Positions 52,265 through 59,971 of a DNA stretch of 59,971 nucleotides are shown piece by piece. The notes under the pieces were generated by a model that made no database searches, was not told the DNA's origin, and saw only the letters and a list, made by a program, of their open reading frames with translations. Every line of letters begins with the position of its first letter. Position 1 is the first letter of the stretch. The position numbers and the translations under genes are program-made. Source of the DNA: JAAYBQ01 sp035403465 (GTDB lineage Bacteria; Spirochaetota; UBA4802; UBA5550); the NCBI GenBank assembly GCA_035403465.1, contig DAONFG010000019.1:1-59971 (forward strand), given 5' to 3'.

Positions 52265-52294
52265 GGGATACAGAATGATGTTCATTTAAGACTA

Positions 52295-53485
52295 TTACTT
52301 CTTACCGGTCACCTGGACCCTTGCAGATGAAATATACGGCTTGCCCTCAGCACCGATCCCGGCAATATACACTCCCTGGACCTTCACGTTATCACCGTTC
52401 TCAACCGCATCTGCAGCAGGAGTGAACACCTGGGCTATCCACCTGAAATTTTTACCGTCATAATCGACCATGAGCGTAAAGCCTGTACCATTGCTGAACT
52501 TCTTCACATTCGCGGTCTTTCCCTCAAGTTCAAACGCAACCCCCCTGTAAAGCCAGGGTTTATCCTGGATACCCTTGATGTCGGGCTTTTCATAGGTCCT
52601 TTCATCACTGTCTATCATAAACCTCACAAGGAATTCACACTTCTCCTTGACCACCTGGCTTGCGTTGCTGTTTATTATCCTGTTAAGTATCATTGCAGCC
52701 CTGTTGAATTCCCCGCGCTTCATGAGCTTTCTTGCTTCATTGAATTCGGATATCATGACATCCGGTGATGTATAAAATTCCTTTGCCGGTTCCCTGCTTA
52801 TCCTGTCCAGGAGTCCGTAACCTGAACCTGAAACATCAACCATATCAATCTTTGCAGCATCATCGCTGTTTATTGTGATAACCTTATCCCTGATTCCTTC
52901 GGGTATATGTATACCGGCAATGTAAAGGCCCGCAGCTATTGCAGCGAGGAGTACAATTATAATCCCGGCGATTTTGACCCGCTTATTCCCGCCGTGTCCC
53001 TTACTGGTCGCCCTTCTGCGCGGCCTGAATGATACTTCCGGCATATTCACAATTCCCGGCCCGTTTATTACAACGAGATCGGTGATGCGGGAATTCTTCT
53101 GGAATGAAGCAAAATTGTTCAGGTCTTCACACTGCCGCAGTCCCTTGAGCAGCATCCTGTCATGGGGTGCCTTTTCGAGCGCGTTAAGATATACTGATAT
53201 GGCCTGCTCCCTGTTTACCGAGGACTTAAGTCCCATGAATGCCCGGAGCTGGAGGAATGGAACGTATGTTGAATTTACACGCTGCAGTTTCTCCATTACA
53301 GTATTAGCGCCAGCGAGGTCAGCGCTGTAAAGCCTTGTCACTGCAAGTAAAAAAAGCGGGTAAGGATTATCGGGGAATGACTGGGTCGATTTTTCAAGAA
53401 TAACTGCCGCATTGGCATACTGCTTTCTCCTGAAAGACCTGTATGCCTCTCTAAGAATTTTAAAATTCTGCCTGCGTTCAGACAT
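52295..53485 (-). CDS. TPR and OB-fold membrane protein
   Basis: 396 residues: a cytoplasmic TPR-like region (1-~120; RRKQYANAAVILEKSTQSFPDN, with helical repeats), a basic linker, one membrane helix (~172-192, AGIIIVLLAAIAAGLYIAG) and an extracytoplasmic part. That part has a second TPR-like pair (~245-285) and a C-terminal OB-like domain (KPWLYRGVAFELEGKTANV, then RWIAQVF and GDNVKVQGVYI). No family name recognised. It follows the DUF2273 gene by 21 bases and so belongs to the pepQ-efp operon. Confidence 0.7.
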   Translation of the reverse strand: MSERRQNFKILREAYRSFRRKQYANAAVILEKSTQSFPDNPYPLFLLAVTRLYSADLAGANTVMEKLQRVNSTYVPFLQLRAFMGLKSSVNREQAISVYLNALEKAPHDRMLLKGLRQCEDLNNFASFQKNSRITDLVVINGPGIVNMPEVSFRPRRRATSKGHGGNKRVKIAGIIIVLLAAIAAGLYIAGIHIPEGIRDKVITINSDDAAKIDMVDVSGSGYGLLDRISREPAKEFYTSPDVMISEFNEARKLMKRGEFNRAAMILNRIINSNASQVVKEKCEFLVRFMIDSDERTYEKPDIKGIQDKPWLYRGVAFELEGKTANVKKFSNGTGFTLMVDYDGKNFRWIAQVFTPAADAVENGDNVKVQGVYIAGIGAEGKPYISSARVQVTGKK

Positions 53486-53506
53486 GACTTCCGGCCGGCA
53501 CTTCTG

Positions 53507-53728
53507 CTATCTTCTGCGGAAGATGTTTTTGATTGCTTCAATGCCTGAATCGCCATCATCAATCATCTTACCGATGATGAAACCAAGAATTATAAAAAGG
53601 ATTATTACCACAGTTCTCCAGAAACCGAACGTAAGTATAAGTACACCCAGGATCAGGCCGGAGAAAGCTCCGACCGATTTTCCCGGGTTCTCATTTACAA
53701 AATCAGATATGTACCTTGTGAGGCTCAT
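53507..53728 (-). CDS. DUF2273-like small membrane protein
   Basis: 73 residues with two membrane helices. The pattern NPGKSVGAFSGLILGVLIL, then FGFWRTVVIILF and GKMIDDGD matches DUF2273, small membrane proteins often found beside Asp23-like stress proteins. No Asp23 gene is present here. It begins one base before the efp stop region (53728 against 53730), so it is coupled to efp. Role unknown. Confidence 0.75.
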   Translation of the reverse strand: MSLTRYISDFVNENPGKSVGAFSGLILGVLILTFGFWRTVVIILFIILGFIIGKMIDDGDSGIEAIKNIFRRR

Positions 53729-53729
53729 A

Positions 53730-54293
53730 TTACTGTTTTACCCTCTCCTGGTATTCACCTGTTTCAGTGTTTATCTTTATATAGTCGCCTTCGTTTACAA
53801 AGAGCGGGACCCTTACTTCTGCACCGGTTTCAACTTTAACGGGTTTCAGCACGTTTGTGGCAGTGTTGCCTTTAGCGCCGGGCTCAGCGTATGTAACCTT
53901 GAGTACTACTGTTGCAGGGGGTTCTACTGTAATAGGTTCGCCTTCATACATGGCTATATCTACCATGTCCTCCTCTTTCATAAACCTGAGCGCATCACCT
54001 ATAGCCTTTTTGGGGATAGACTCCTGCTCGTATGATTCGACGTCCATAAATACAAGTGAATCACCCTCTTCATAAAGATACTGCATCTGCCTCTTTATGA
54101 GTTTTACGTCTTCGAGCTTTTCACCGCCCCTGAAGGTCCTTTCCACGACGGACCCCTTACGTACGTTTCTGAGTTTTGAGCGCACAAATGCCGCGCCGCG
54201 TGCGGGCTTAACGTGCTGGTACTCGATCACGGAGTAAAGGTCACCGTCGAGCTTTATGACAACGCCCCTGGTAAAATCATTAACTGAAATCAT
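53730..54293 (-). CDS. efp: Elongation factor P
   Basis: 187 residues, the normal EF-P length with its three beta-barrel domains. The domain I loop that carries the modified lysine reads VKPARGAAF, so Arg32 occupies the place of Lys34 of E. coli EF-P. The flanking sequence is not that of the rhamnosylated EarP group (which has SGRN), and no EpmA/EpmB, EarP or YmfI gene is in the window. The protein may work unmodified. It relieves ribosome stalls at polyproline. It lies between pepQ and the DUF2273 gene. Confidence 0.95.
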   Translation of the reverse strand: MISVNDFTRGVVIKLDGDLYSVIEYQHVKPARGAAFVRSKLRNVRKGSVVERTFRGGEKLEDVKLIKRQMQYLYEEGDSLVFMDVESYEQESIPKKAIGDALRFMKEEDMVDIAMYEGEPITVEPPATVVLKVTYAEPGAKGNTATNVLKPVKVETGAEVRVPLFVNEGDYIKINTETGEYQERVKQ

Positions 54294-54308
54294 ATAACCT
54301 CTTGATAT

Positions 54309-55379
54309 TTAAATGACTGTGAGTGACTTTGAACAGCGGGTCAGAACATCCGGACCATCAGCAGTAACCAGGACCATATCCTCGATCCTTACCCCGCCTT
54401 TGCCCGGAATATAGATGCCCGGTTCAACTGTAATCACCATATTTTGTTTAAGACTGGAGCTGCTGTTCTTCTTGATCGCCGGAGCTTCATGGATCTCGAT
54501 ACCCAGCCCGTGTCCCAGGCCGTGACCAAAATTATCACCATAACCATGCTCAGCGATGTACGAACGTGCGACAGAATCGAGTTCACGGGCTTCAATACCC
54601 GGTCTTACCGCTGCGAGCGCCTTTGCCTGCGCCCTGTATACGATATTGTATACACTTTCCAGTTCAGCATCAACTTTATCCACAAAGACTGTTCTTGTCA
54701 AGTCTGAATTATAGCCCTCGTAAACACATCCCATGTCAATAAGAAGCGCATCCCCTTTTCCAATAATCTTCTTCATTGACGGTATATAATGCGGCATGGA
54801 AGAACCGGCACCTGATGCAACTATTGAATCAAAAGAACATCCCCTGCACCCGTTTTTTTTATAAAACAGGCCAATTTCAATAGAGACTTCCCATTCGGTC
54901 ATGCCGGGTTTAATAAACCTGAGAAGGTGGTTAAAACAGGCATCGGTGATTCCAGCTGCCTGCCTGAAAATGACGATTTCCCGGTCATCCTTAATAAGCC
55001 GCAGTTCCGCGACAGGATCATCTGCAAGAGGTATAAGCTTTACCCCCTTGAGCTTCTTCTTCAGTTCCGAAAAGAAAACGTATGTAACAAGGCCGGCCTG
55101 GACATGAAGGGCTTTATTGTCTGTCAGGATAAACACATCCTTCACCGCATCGGCAAGCCCGCCCTTCTGCAGAAAAAACCTGAAACCCGGGGGCAGGATC
55201 GAACAGATATACTCCTCGTAACGTGAATCAGAGATAAAAAATGATTTTTTTGCATCAATGAGCAGGGCGGCATTTGTACCCGAATACCCTGTAAGGTATT
55301 TTATATCATTGAGATCAGTTACAAGACATGGGAAAAGCCCCTTTTCACGCAGAAGTTTTCTGAATTTTTTAATTCTCAT
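54309..55379 (-). CDS. Xaa-Pro dipeptidase/aminopeptidase (M24 family)
   Basis: 356 residues, the pita-bread metallopeptidase fold. An N-terminal creatinase-like domain is followed by the catalytic domain with all five ligands: Asp in LIDMGCVYEGYNSDLTR (two), His in GHGLGHGLG, Glu in VEPGIY and Glu in RIEDM. It releases or splits residues next to proline in the cytoplasm. AGAGG stands 7 bases before ATG 55377-55379, which I choose over an in-frame start seven codons upstream. It is first in the operon with efp; the pepQ-efp pairing is common in bacteria. Confidence 0.9.
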   Translation of the reverse strand: MRIKKFRKLLREKGLFPCLVTDLNDIKYLTGYSGTNAALLIDAKKSFFISDSRYEEYICSILPPGFRFFLQKGGLADAVKDVFILTDNKALHVQAGLVTYVFFSELKKKLKGVKLIPLADDPVAELRLIKDDREIVIFRQAAGITDACFNHLLRFIKPGMTEWEVSIEIGLFYKKNGCRGCSFDSIVASGAGSSMPHYIPSMKKIIGKGDALLIDMGCVYEGYNSDLTRTVFVDKVDAELESVYNIVYRAQAKALAAVRPGIEARELDSVARSYIAEHGYGDNFGHGLGHGLGIEIHEAPAIKKNSSSSLKQNMVITVEPGIYIPGKGGVRIEDMVLVTADGPDVLTRCSKSLTVI

Positions 55380-55524
55380 AATAACGCCTCTTAACGGCAC
55401 AATAATTTACATAATCCGGAATTTGCCAATTACAAAATTAAATTTTAGTTGATCTGTACAGTACTCATACAGGATTGTCGGAATATGAAATACTGATAGA
55501 ATAATCTTCTTTCCAGAGGATCAG

Positions 55525-55565
55525 CCCCCTGTCCCCCTTGTCTGTCGATTAAGGGAGGCAGGGGG
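55525..55565. promoter_or_regulatory. Long GC-rich hairpin upstream of ppnP
   Basis: CCCCCTGTCCCCCTT (55525-55539) pairs with AAGGGAGGCAGGGGG (55551-55565) over 11 bases, with one wobble and one mismatch. It ends 57 bases before the ppnP start and is not followed by a T run, so it could be a leader structure or a terminator of an upstream transcript. Confidence 0.5.
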
Positions 55566-55621
55566 ATTCTGAATTAAGGATGATGTATCTTAAAAGGAAA
55601 AATATTACAATAGGGGATAAA

Positions 55622-55936
55622 ATGAAAGAATTCTCAGATGTTACAGTTGTAAAGAAAGCAAACGTATATTTTGATGGTAAAGTTATAAGCCGTACTGTAA
55701 AATTTAAAGACGGGACTGAGAAGACCCTTGGTTTTATGCAGACGGGGGAATACACATTTAATACAGGGGTTCCCGAAGTTATGGAGATAATGTCAGGCAG
55801 ACTTGAGGTGCTGCTTCCCGGTACAGATGCATGGAAAGCAGTACAGGCCGGGGAATCGTTCAGCATCCAGGGGAACTCCAGGTTCACAATGAAAGTCACA
55901 GCTGCAGCGGATTACTGCTGCTCATACCTGAAGTAA
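55622..55936 (+). CDS. ppnP: Pyrimidine/purine nucleoside phosphorylase PpnP
   Basis: 104 residues, close to the 94 of E. coli PpnP (YaiE). It is a cupin with the family layout: VKKANVYFDGKVISRTVKF, then GFMQTGEYTFNT and PEVMEIMSGRLEVLLPG, ending FSIQGNSRFTMKV. It splits nucleosides to bases and pentose 1-phosphate. The start is ATG 55622 with AGGGG upstream. An earlier in-frame ATG at 55580 adds a basic leader not seen in the family. Confidence 0.92.
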   Translation: MKEFSDVTVVKKANVYFDGKVISRTVKFKDGTEKTLGFMQTGEYTFNTGVPEVMEIMSGRLEVLLPGTDAWKAVQAGESFSIQGNSRFTMKVTAAADYCCSYLK

Positions 55937-55962
55937 ATATTAGTATGTTCTGCGGGCAGGAA

Positions 55963-57222
55963 TCATTCAGCCCGCCGGACTCCCTTCGTATCAAGAAATT
56001 CATAATAGAGCATGGTTATATCATCGTCATATGCTGTTGAGCCTGTAAAATTGTTAAGGTCAGTAATAACAGCATTGATTATATACTCGCCGCCTTTTCC
56101 CAGATTCTTTTCGATTACTGTGCTGAGCCTTTCAGGTCCGTACATGCGCGACTGGCTGTCATGCTGTTCAACTATTCCGTCAGTAAAGAAAATTATCCTG
56201 TCGCCGGGATGCAGGTCATGGGTCCGGGATTCGTACTCTGCACCTTCTACCAGTCCAAGTACAGTACCGGTGAATTCCACTTCAACGAACCTGTTCAGAT
56301 CGCCCCTCCAGTAGAGAGGATGGTGGTGGCCCGCCTTTGCAAAGGTAATCTGCATCTTCTGAACATCAATATATGCAAAATAGCATGTTGCATATAGCCT
56401 GTTTAACACACGGCAAAGGTGGTTGTTCAATTTTGACATGAAAAGCTCAGGCTGGCTGCCGTACTGCGGGGCCAGGTATGAAAAGGCGCTCTTGAGTACA
56501 CCAGTGGCCAGGGACGCGCTGATTCCATGCCCCTCGACATCGGCAATAATTGCGCAGATATTGCCCGCGGGATCATTGATTATGCTGATAAAATCACCGC
56601 CGATAGCCTTGGTGGGCAGGTAGAGGTAATCACGCAGAATCCCGCACCTCCTGTTTATATCCTCGTCATCTTCGGCTTCAATAAAATAATTCTGCACCTC
56701 GGATGCTGCCTGCATATCCCTGTCCATCTCCTTGATGAGGATATTCTTTGAACGGAGGTGGTGCTGTGAAAATGTGAAATTGCTTGTTACCCTCCTGAAC
56801 CTTGCGAATATTTCAACTATTGTGTTTCTCAAAAGAGTATTGGCCAGCACGACATGGTTATCAAGGGAATTGATCAGGTCCATGCGTGTTATTTTAAAAA
56901 AATCAGTATCTTCGATCGTTCTTACAGTGGCAGACCTTGGGTGGTCATCAAACAGAGATAGTTCACCAAAAAAAGTCCCTTCCGGAAGTATACCTATACT
57001 TACCTCCTCGCCGCTCCCGCTGCTTTTTAAAACTTCAACAGAACCCTTGCGTATTATATACAGGGAATGCCCGTTTTCACCTTCGCGGATTACATCCTCT
57101 CCCGCCTTGAACGAGACTGTCTGCATTACCGGTGCAAGAATCTGCAGGTCACTTTCCACAAGACCGTTAAAAATGGGCAGGTTACCCAGGATTGAAGCTT
57201 TAATTATATCTTTATTTTCCAT
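55963..57222 (-). CDS. Cyclic-nucleotide-binding SpoIIE phosphatase
   Basis: 419 residues. The N-terminal ~130 form a cyclic-nucleotide-binding domain with the phosphate-binding cassette FGELSLFDDHPRSATV, whose Arg is retained, so cAMP or cGMP binding is plausible. A helical linker (~135-185) leads to a SpoIIE phosphatase domain (~190-419) with all metal ligands: GGDFISI, IADVEGHG, FTDGIVEQ and DDDITMLY. It would link a nucleotide signal to partner switching. No adenylate cyclase lies in the window. It is transcribed toward ppnP. Confidence 0.9.
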   Translation of the reverse strand: MENKDIIKASILGNLPIFNGLVESDLQILAPVMQTVSFKAGEDVIREGENGHSLYIIRKGSVEVLKSSGSGEEVSIGILPEGTFFGELSLFDDHPRSATVRTIEDTDFFKITRMDLINSLDNHVVLANTLLRNTIVEIFARFRRVTSNFTFSQHHLRSKNILIKEMDRDMQAASEVQNYFIEAEDDEDINRRCGILRDYLYLPTKAIGGDFISIINDPAGNICAIIADVEGHGISASLATGVLKSAFSYLAPQYGSQPELFMSKLNNHLCRVLNRLYATCYFAYIDVQKMQITFAKAGHHHPLYWRGDLNRFVEVEFTGTVLGLVEGAEYESRTHDLHPGDRIIFFTDGIVEQHDSQSRMYGPERLSTVIEKNLGKGGEYIINAVITDLNNFTGSTAYDDDITMLYYEFLDTKGVRRAE

Positions 57223-57490
57223 AGACCTTCAGTTTATAATTATCGTTAATGAACAGTAAAAATCTATTTAAATGATGCATGACGCAAATACTATTTTTAT
57301 ATTTTTGCATATTTTACACAGAAACGTGGCAGATCTTTTTATGTGATTTTTCACTTCTGCCGCTGCCTGAAAGTCAATTTATAAACATTTGTCCAGGCCG
57401 GACCTTTTTTCTATAAAGCCGGCTGATTTTTTTGAATTGACTAATCCGGGCAGGTGCCATAATTCATAATCAGGAATTAAACAAACAAAA

Positions 57491-58042
57491 ATGAACGGAC
57501 TTGCAAAATACCCCACTGAAGATGAATGCTATGAACTGATACAAAAGTTCAATATGCTGCCGAATATCGTGAACCATTCTATCCAGGTCATGCGCGTATC
57601 CCTTGCCATTTATGGTGACCTTGAAGACCCGGGCTCACTAAGCAGGGAACTTATTGTCGCAGCCGCGCTCCTGCACGATATAGCGAAAACCAGATCAATC
57701 GAAAAGAGGGAACTCCGCCACGACCTCATAGGGGGCGAGATTCTCAGGGAACTGGGATACGAGGAAATCGCGGACATTTGCGAAAACCATGTTATCTATA
57801 ATGACTTCAGTGAAACCACACCGGTAAACGAGAAGGATATCGTATTCTACGCCGATAAGCGTGTTATGCATGACCGTGTTGTCGACATTGATACCCGGAT
57901 AGCAGACCTTGTCGAGAGGTACGGAAAAACAGAGAAGATCAGGGAGATGATTATTCACAATAAAAAATTCGTACTTGCCCTTGAACGGAAAATTGAAACC
58001 GGCATGAAGAACGGTCTTGACGCAGCACTAAAAGGCTTATGA
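57491..58042 (+). CDS. HD domain protein
   Basis: 183 residues, an HD-superfamily metal-dependent phosphohydrolase-like protein. Ligands are H29 in NHSIQVM, the HD pair in LLHDIAK (about residues 62-63) and an ENH motif further on, the usual order. It is a small standalone HD domain; the substrate is unknown. The ribosome binding site is weak. The ATG of the radical SAM gene overlaps its stop by four bases (ATGA), so the two act together. Confidence 0.8.
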   Translation: MNGLAKYPTEDECYELIQKFNMLPNIVNHSIQVMRVSLAIYGDLEDPGSLSRELIVAAALLHDIAKTRSIEKRELRHDLIGGEILRELGYEEIADICENHVIYNDFSETTPVNEKDIVFYADKRVMHDRVVDIDTRIADLVERYGKTEKIREMIIHNKKFVLALERKIETGMKNGLDAALKGL

Positions 58043-59685
58043 AAAAATACCTGATCCTGGACTGCTACGTTGACGAACCTGCATGCCTTGGAGTACCGCC
58101 CTTTATATCACCCTACCCCAGGTATATTGCCGGCGCGCTCATCGATGCCGGGACTGATCCTTCACGGATAACCTACATAACCATAGACATCCTGCGTGAA
58201 ACGGATTACGTGATAAATGGTGAATATTCATGCGTATTCCTTGTCGGCGGCGCTTCTGTACCGGGCAAATACCTTGGCACAAAAATCGGCACACTCTCTG
58301 AAATCAGCAGGATCATAGAGCGGAACAGCCGCCTTAACATTGCTGCAGGGGGCGTTGTAAACAGGGCGCTTTCCGAAAGCCGCAGCCTTACCATCGTAAT
58401 GAACGATATAGAAAAATACGCGCATGAATACGCCCTTGGCAGACCGGAGGATTCATGCCGCACCTACACTGAAACAGACAGGTGGGCAGCCCTTGGATCA
58501 TATATTGTGAAGAGCCACCCATGGTTTCCGGATATCATCTGCGAAATGGAGACCGGAAGGGGCTGCCCCAGGCAGCAGCACTGTTCATTCTGCTCCGAAG
58601 GCCTTGTAACAGGTGTAGAGTTCAGGGGCATACGCGGTGTGATTGATGAAACAGAAAGCCTCATTAAGCATGGCGTGACCAGGTTCCGGATCGGGAGGCA
58701 GCCGGATATTATCCAGTACGGGAGCAGCCTTTCGGTATATAAAAAGGGATTCCCCCAACCTGAACCTTCAGCGGTTGAAGAACTCTTCACTGAACTTAAG
58801 CGTCTCCGCGATACCGGAGCTATTGAGGTACTCAACGTTGATAACGGTAACCCGGGATCAATCGCAAACTGGCCTGACCAGTCTGCGCGCATACTCGGAG
58901 CCATCGCATCAGCAGTAACTCCCGGCGATACACTGCCGTTCGGAATAGAATCCTTTGATGAAAACGTAGCGGCCATGAACAACCTGAAGGTGAACATGGA
59001 GGAGGCGCTTTTCAGTATACGCATGGTAAATGAAATCTGCGGGAAGCGCGTTGACGGCATACCCGTGCTGCTCCCCGGAATTAACCTGATACAGGGACTC
59101 AGGGGCGAGACCGCGGACACTTTCAGGACCAACTACGATGCGCTCAGCAGGATTGCAGATTCCGGGCTGCTGGTGAAAAGGATTAACATCCGAAGGCTGC
59201 AGCCATACCCTGGCACACCAATATACGCTGAAAGTAAAAAGACACCCATGGCGCTGCTTAAACGTTTTGAATACTACAAGGCTAAAATCCGCGACGAGAT
59301 AGATAACAGGATGCTTAAAAGCATATATCCCGCAGGTACAATCCTCCGCAGGAACCTGATGCTCGATTACCGTGACGGCTACTCTCTTGGTAAACAGGTA
59401 GCGAGCTATTCAATCACAGTAAAGGTACCTGGTGAAACAGGAAAAGTATTCAGCGATGTTATTGTCACCGGGCACAGGGAGAGGTCTCTTGCAGGTCTTA
59501 CTTTACCGTTCAATCCCAACAAAGCTCCTGCCAGGGCATTTGAAATGATTCCCGGTATAGGCCGCGACAGGTGCTCGCGGATCGTGCTTGCGCGTCCCTT
59601 CGGTTCAACCGGTGATTTCGCTGCGGAGCTTCAAGGAGTGGCAGAGGAGCTGAAAAACAGGCTCCTTGAGAATACGGTTATCTGA
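58039..59685 (+). CDS. Radical SAM protein with CX5CX2C cluster and C-terminal HhH
   Basis: 548 residues. The radical SAM cluster motif reads C176-x5-C182-x2-C185 (GCPRQQHCSFC), not the standard CX3CX2C. The spacing and following PVxGP-like EGLVTGVEFRG resemble COG1031-type proteins, which are mainly archaeal. The N-terminal ~160 residues look like a binding domain, then a TIM barrel, then a C-terminal helix-hairpin-helix (ARAFEMIPGIGRDRCSRIV, ~495-520). HhH ends bind DNA or RNA, so a nucleic-acid substrate is possible. It is coupled to the HD gene by ATGA overlap. Confidence 0.82.
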   Translation: MKKYLILDCYVDEPACLGVPPFISPYPRYIAGALIDAGTDPSRITYITIDILRETDYVINGEYSCVFLVGGASVPGKYLGTKIGTLSEISRIIERNSRLNIAAGGVVNRALSESRSLTIVMNDIEKYAHEYALGRPEDSCRTYTETDRWAALGSYIVKSHPWFPDIICEMETGRGCPRQQHCSFCSEGLVTGVEFRGIRGVIDETESLIKHGVTRFRIGRQPDIIQYGSSLSVYKKGFPQPEPSAVEELFTELKRLRDTGAIEVLNVDNGNPGSIANWPDQSARILGAIASAVTPGDTLPFGIESFDENVAAMNNLKVNMEEALFSIRMVNEICGKRVDGIPVLLPGINLIQGLRGETADTFRTNYDALSRIADSGLLVKRINIRRLQPYPGTPIYAESKKTPMALLKRFEYYKAKIRDEIDNRMLKSIYPAGTILRRNLMLDYRDGYSLGKQVASYSITVKVPGETGKVFSDVIVTGHRERSLAGLTLPFNPNKAPARAFEMIPGIGRDRCSRIVLARPFGSTGDFAAELQGVAEELKNRLLENTVI

Positions 59686-59688
59686 AAA

Positions 59689-59971
59689 CTATTTCTTTTT
59701 TAGAACAATGAGTGTCATGTCATCGTGAATATTGTTTCCGGCGAACTCATAAAAATCCTTAACAATAAAGTCCATTATTTCCTTTGCAGTATTTCCATCG
59801 GCTGCTGCGAATGTTTTAAACATCCTCTCATCTCCATAGAATACACCTTCATTGTTGCGGCATTCAAGCAGGCAGTCGCTGTAGAGCATCAATATATCTC
59901 CGCTGTCGGCGGTCAATTGATGTGTTTTATACGAAAGGTTCGGAGAATTTAAACCTATGGGATGCCCCTTA
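59689..59971 (-). CDS. SpoIIE-type phosphatase, C-terminal part, cut by window end
   Basis: The last ~93 residues of a SpoIIE phosphatase domain; the frame stays open to the window edge, so the rest lies beyond 59971. It shows GHPIGLNSP, then YSDCLLECRNNEGVFYGDERMF and a final HDDMTLIVL. The usual TDG metal motif reads SDC, so Gly is replaced by Cys, while its Asp and the late Asp pair are kept. It is the fourth SpoIIE phosphatase in 60 kb and converges on the radical SAM gene. Confidence 0.85.
   Translation of the reverse strand, partial: KGHPIGLNSPNLSYKTHQLTADSGDILMLYSDCLLECRNNEGVFYGDERMFKTFAAADGNTAKEIMDFIVKDFYEFAGNNIHDDMTLIVLKKK

Noticed and set aside
1..59971. CRISPR arrays, insertion sequences, prophage and rRNA genes
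   Set aside because: I looked for repeat-spacer patterns, transposase motifs, capsid or integrase genes and rRNA-like stretches and found none.

Overview
The window looks like chromosomal sequence from a Gram-negative bacterium. It has lipoproteins with lipoboxes, exported proteins with signal peptides, murJ, and a high density of two-component, PilZ and SpoIIE/RsbU-type regulatory genes. That mix, together with the very long pseudokinase-ATPase-histidine kinase and the membrane-anchored SpoIIE phosphatases, suggests a Spirochaetota-like lineage. This is an inference from gene content only, at about 50% confidence. No tRNA, rRNA, CRISPR array, insertion sequence or prophage gene was seen.

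Layout. 1-1.6 kb: a PilZ protein, ribosomal protein L28 and a universal stress protein. 1.6-7.3 kb (minus strand): a seven-gene operon with a helical protein, an SPFH/virion-core-like protein with three zinc ribbons, two DUF4178 zinc-ribbon proteins, a tiny exported protein, a DUF350 membrane protein and a membrane-fused spermidine-synthase-like enzyme. This is the best candidate for a poorly described system here. 7.5-18.3 kb is mostly housekeeping: YlbF-like protein, bactofilin, a 2[4Fe-4S] ferredoxin, MurJ, EtfBA, a lipoprotein, Kup, an orphan PotD-like binding protein and ProS. 18.5-21.5 kb: a His-rich small protein, a DUF6873-like protein and a Tim44/zinc-ribbon/TerB protein that resembles the first operon in design.

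21.5-27.3 kb is a signalling block: two membrane SpoIIE phosphatases, a PilZ protein and a compact operon of HATPase, STAS-like protein, methyltransferase and phosphatase. It resembles a Sia/Rsb partner switch, with a methyltransferase in place of the usual output. 27.5-38.7 kb: an LTA-synthase-like sulfatase with a DUF4015 glycosidase-like protein, then the 2129-residue hybrid kinase and a START-domain protein. 38.8-47.9 kb: an ABC-F ATPase, a MarR regulator with a clear tandem operator, TyrS, a peroxiredoxin, a paraslipin, a glutaredoxin with a zinc ribbon, and small exported, membrane and metallopeptidase proteins. 47.9-60 kb: an old-yellow-enzyme family oxidoreductase, an ATP-grasp/methyltransferase pair, a PepQ/EF-P/DUF2273/TPR operon, PpnP, a cNMP-SpoIIE phosphatase, an HD/radical-SAM pair, and a SpoIIE phosphatase cut by the window end.

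How they may work together. Four SpoIIE phosphatases, one HATPase and one STAS-like protein point to heavy use of serine-phosphorylation partner switching. Polyamine chemistry appears twice (spermidine-synthase-like enzyme, PotD-like protein). Short C2-C2 zinc ribbons recur in many of the uncharacterised proteins. Family assignments come from reading the translations; none was checked by a database search.
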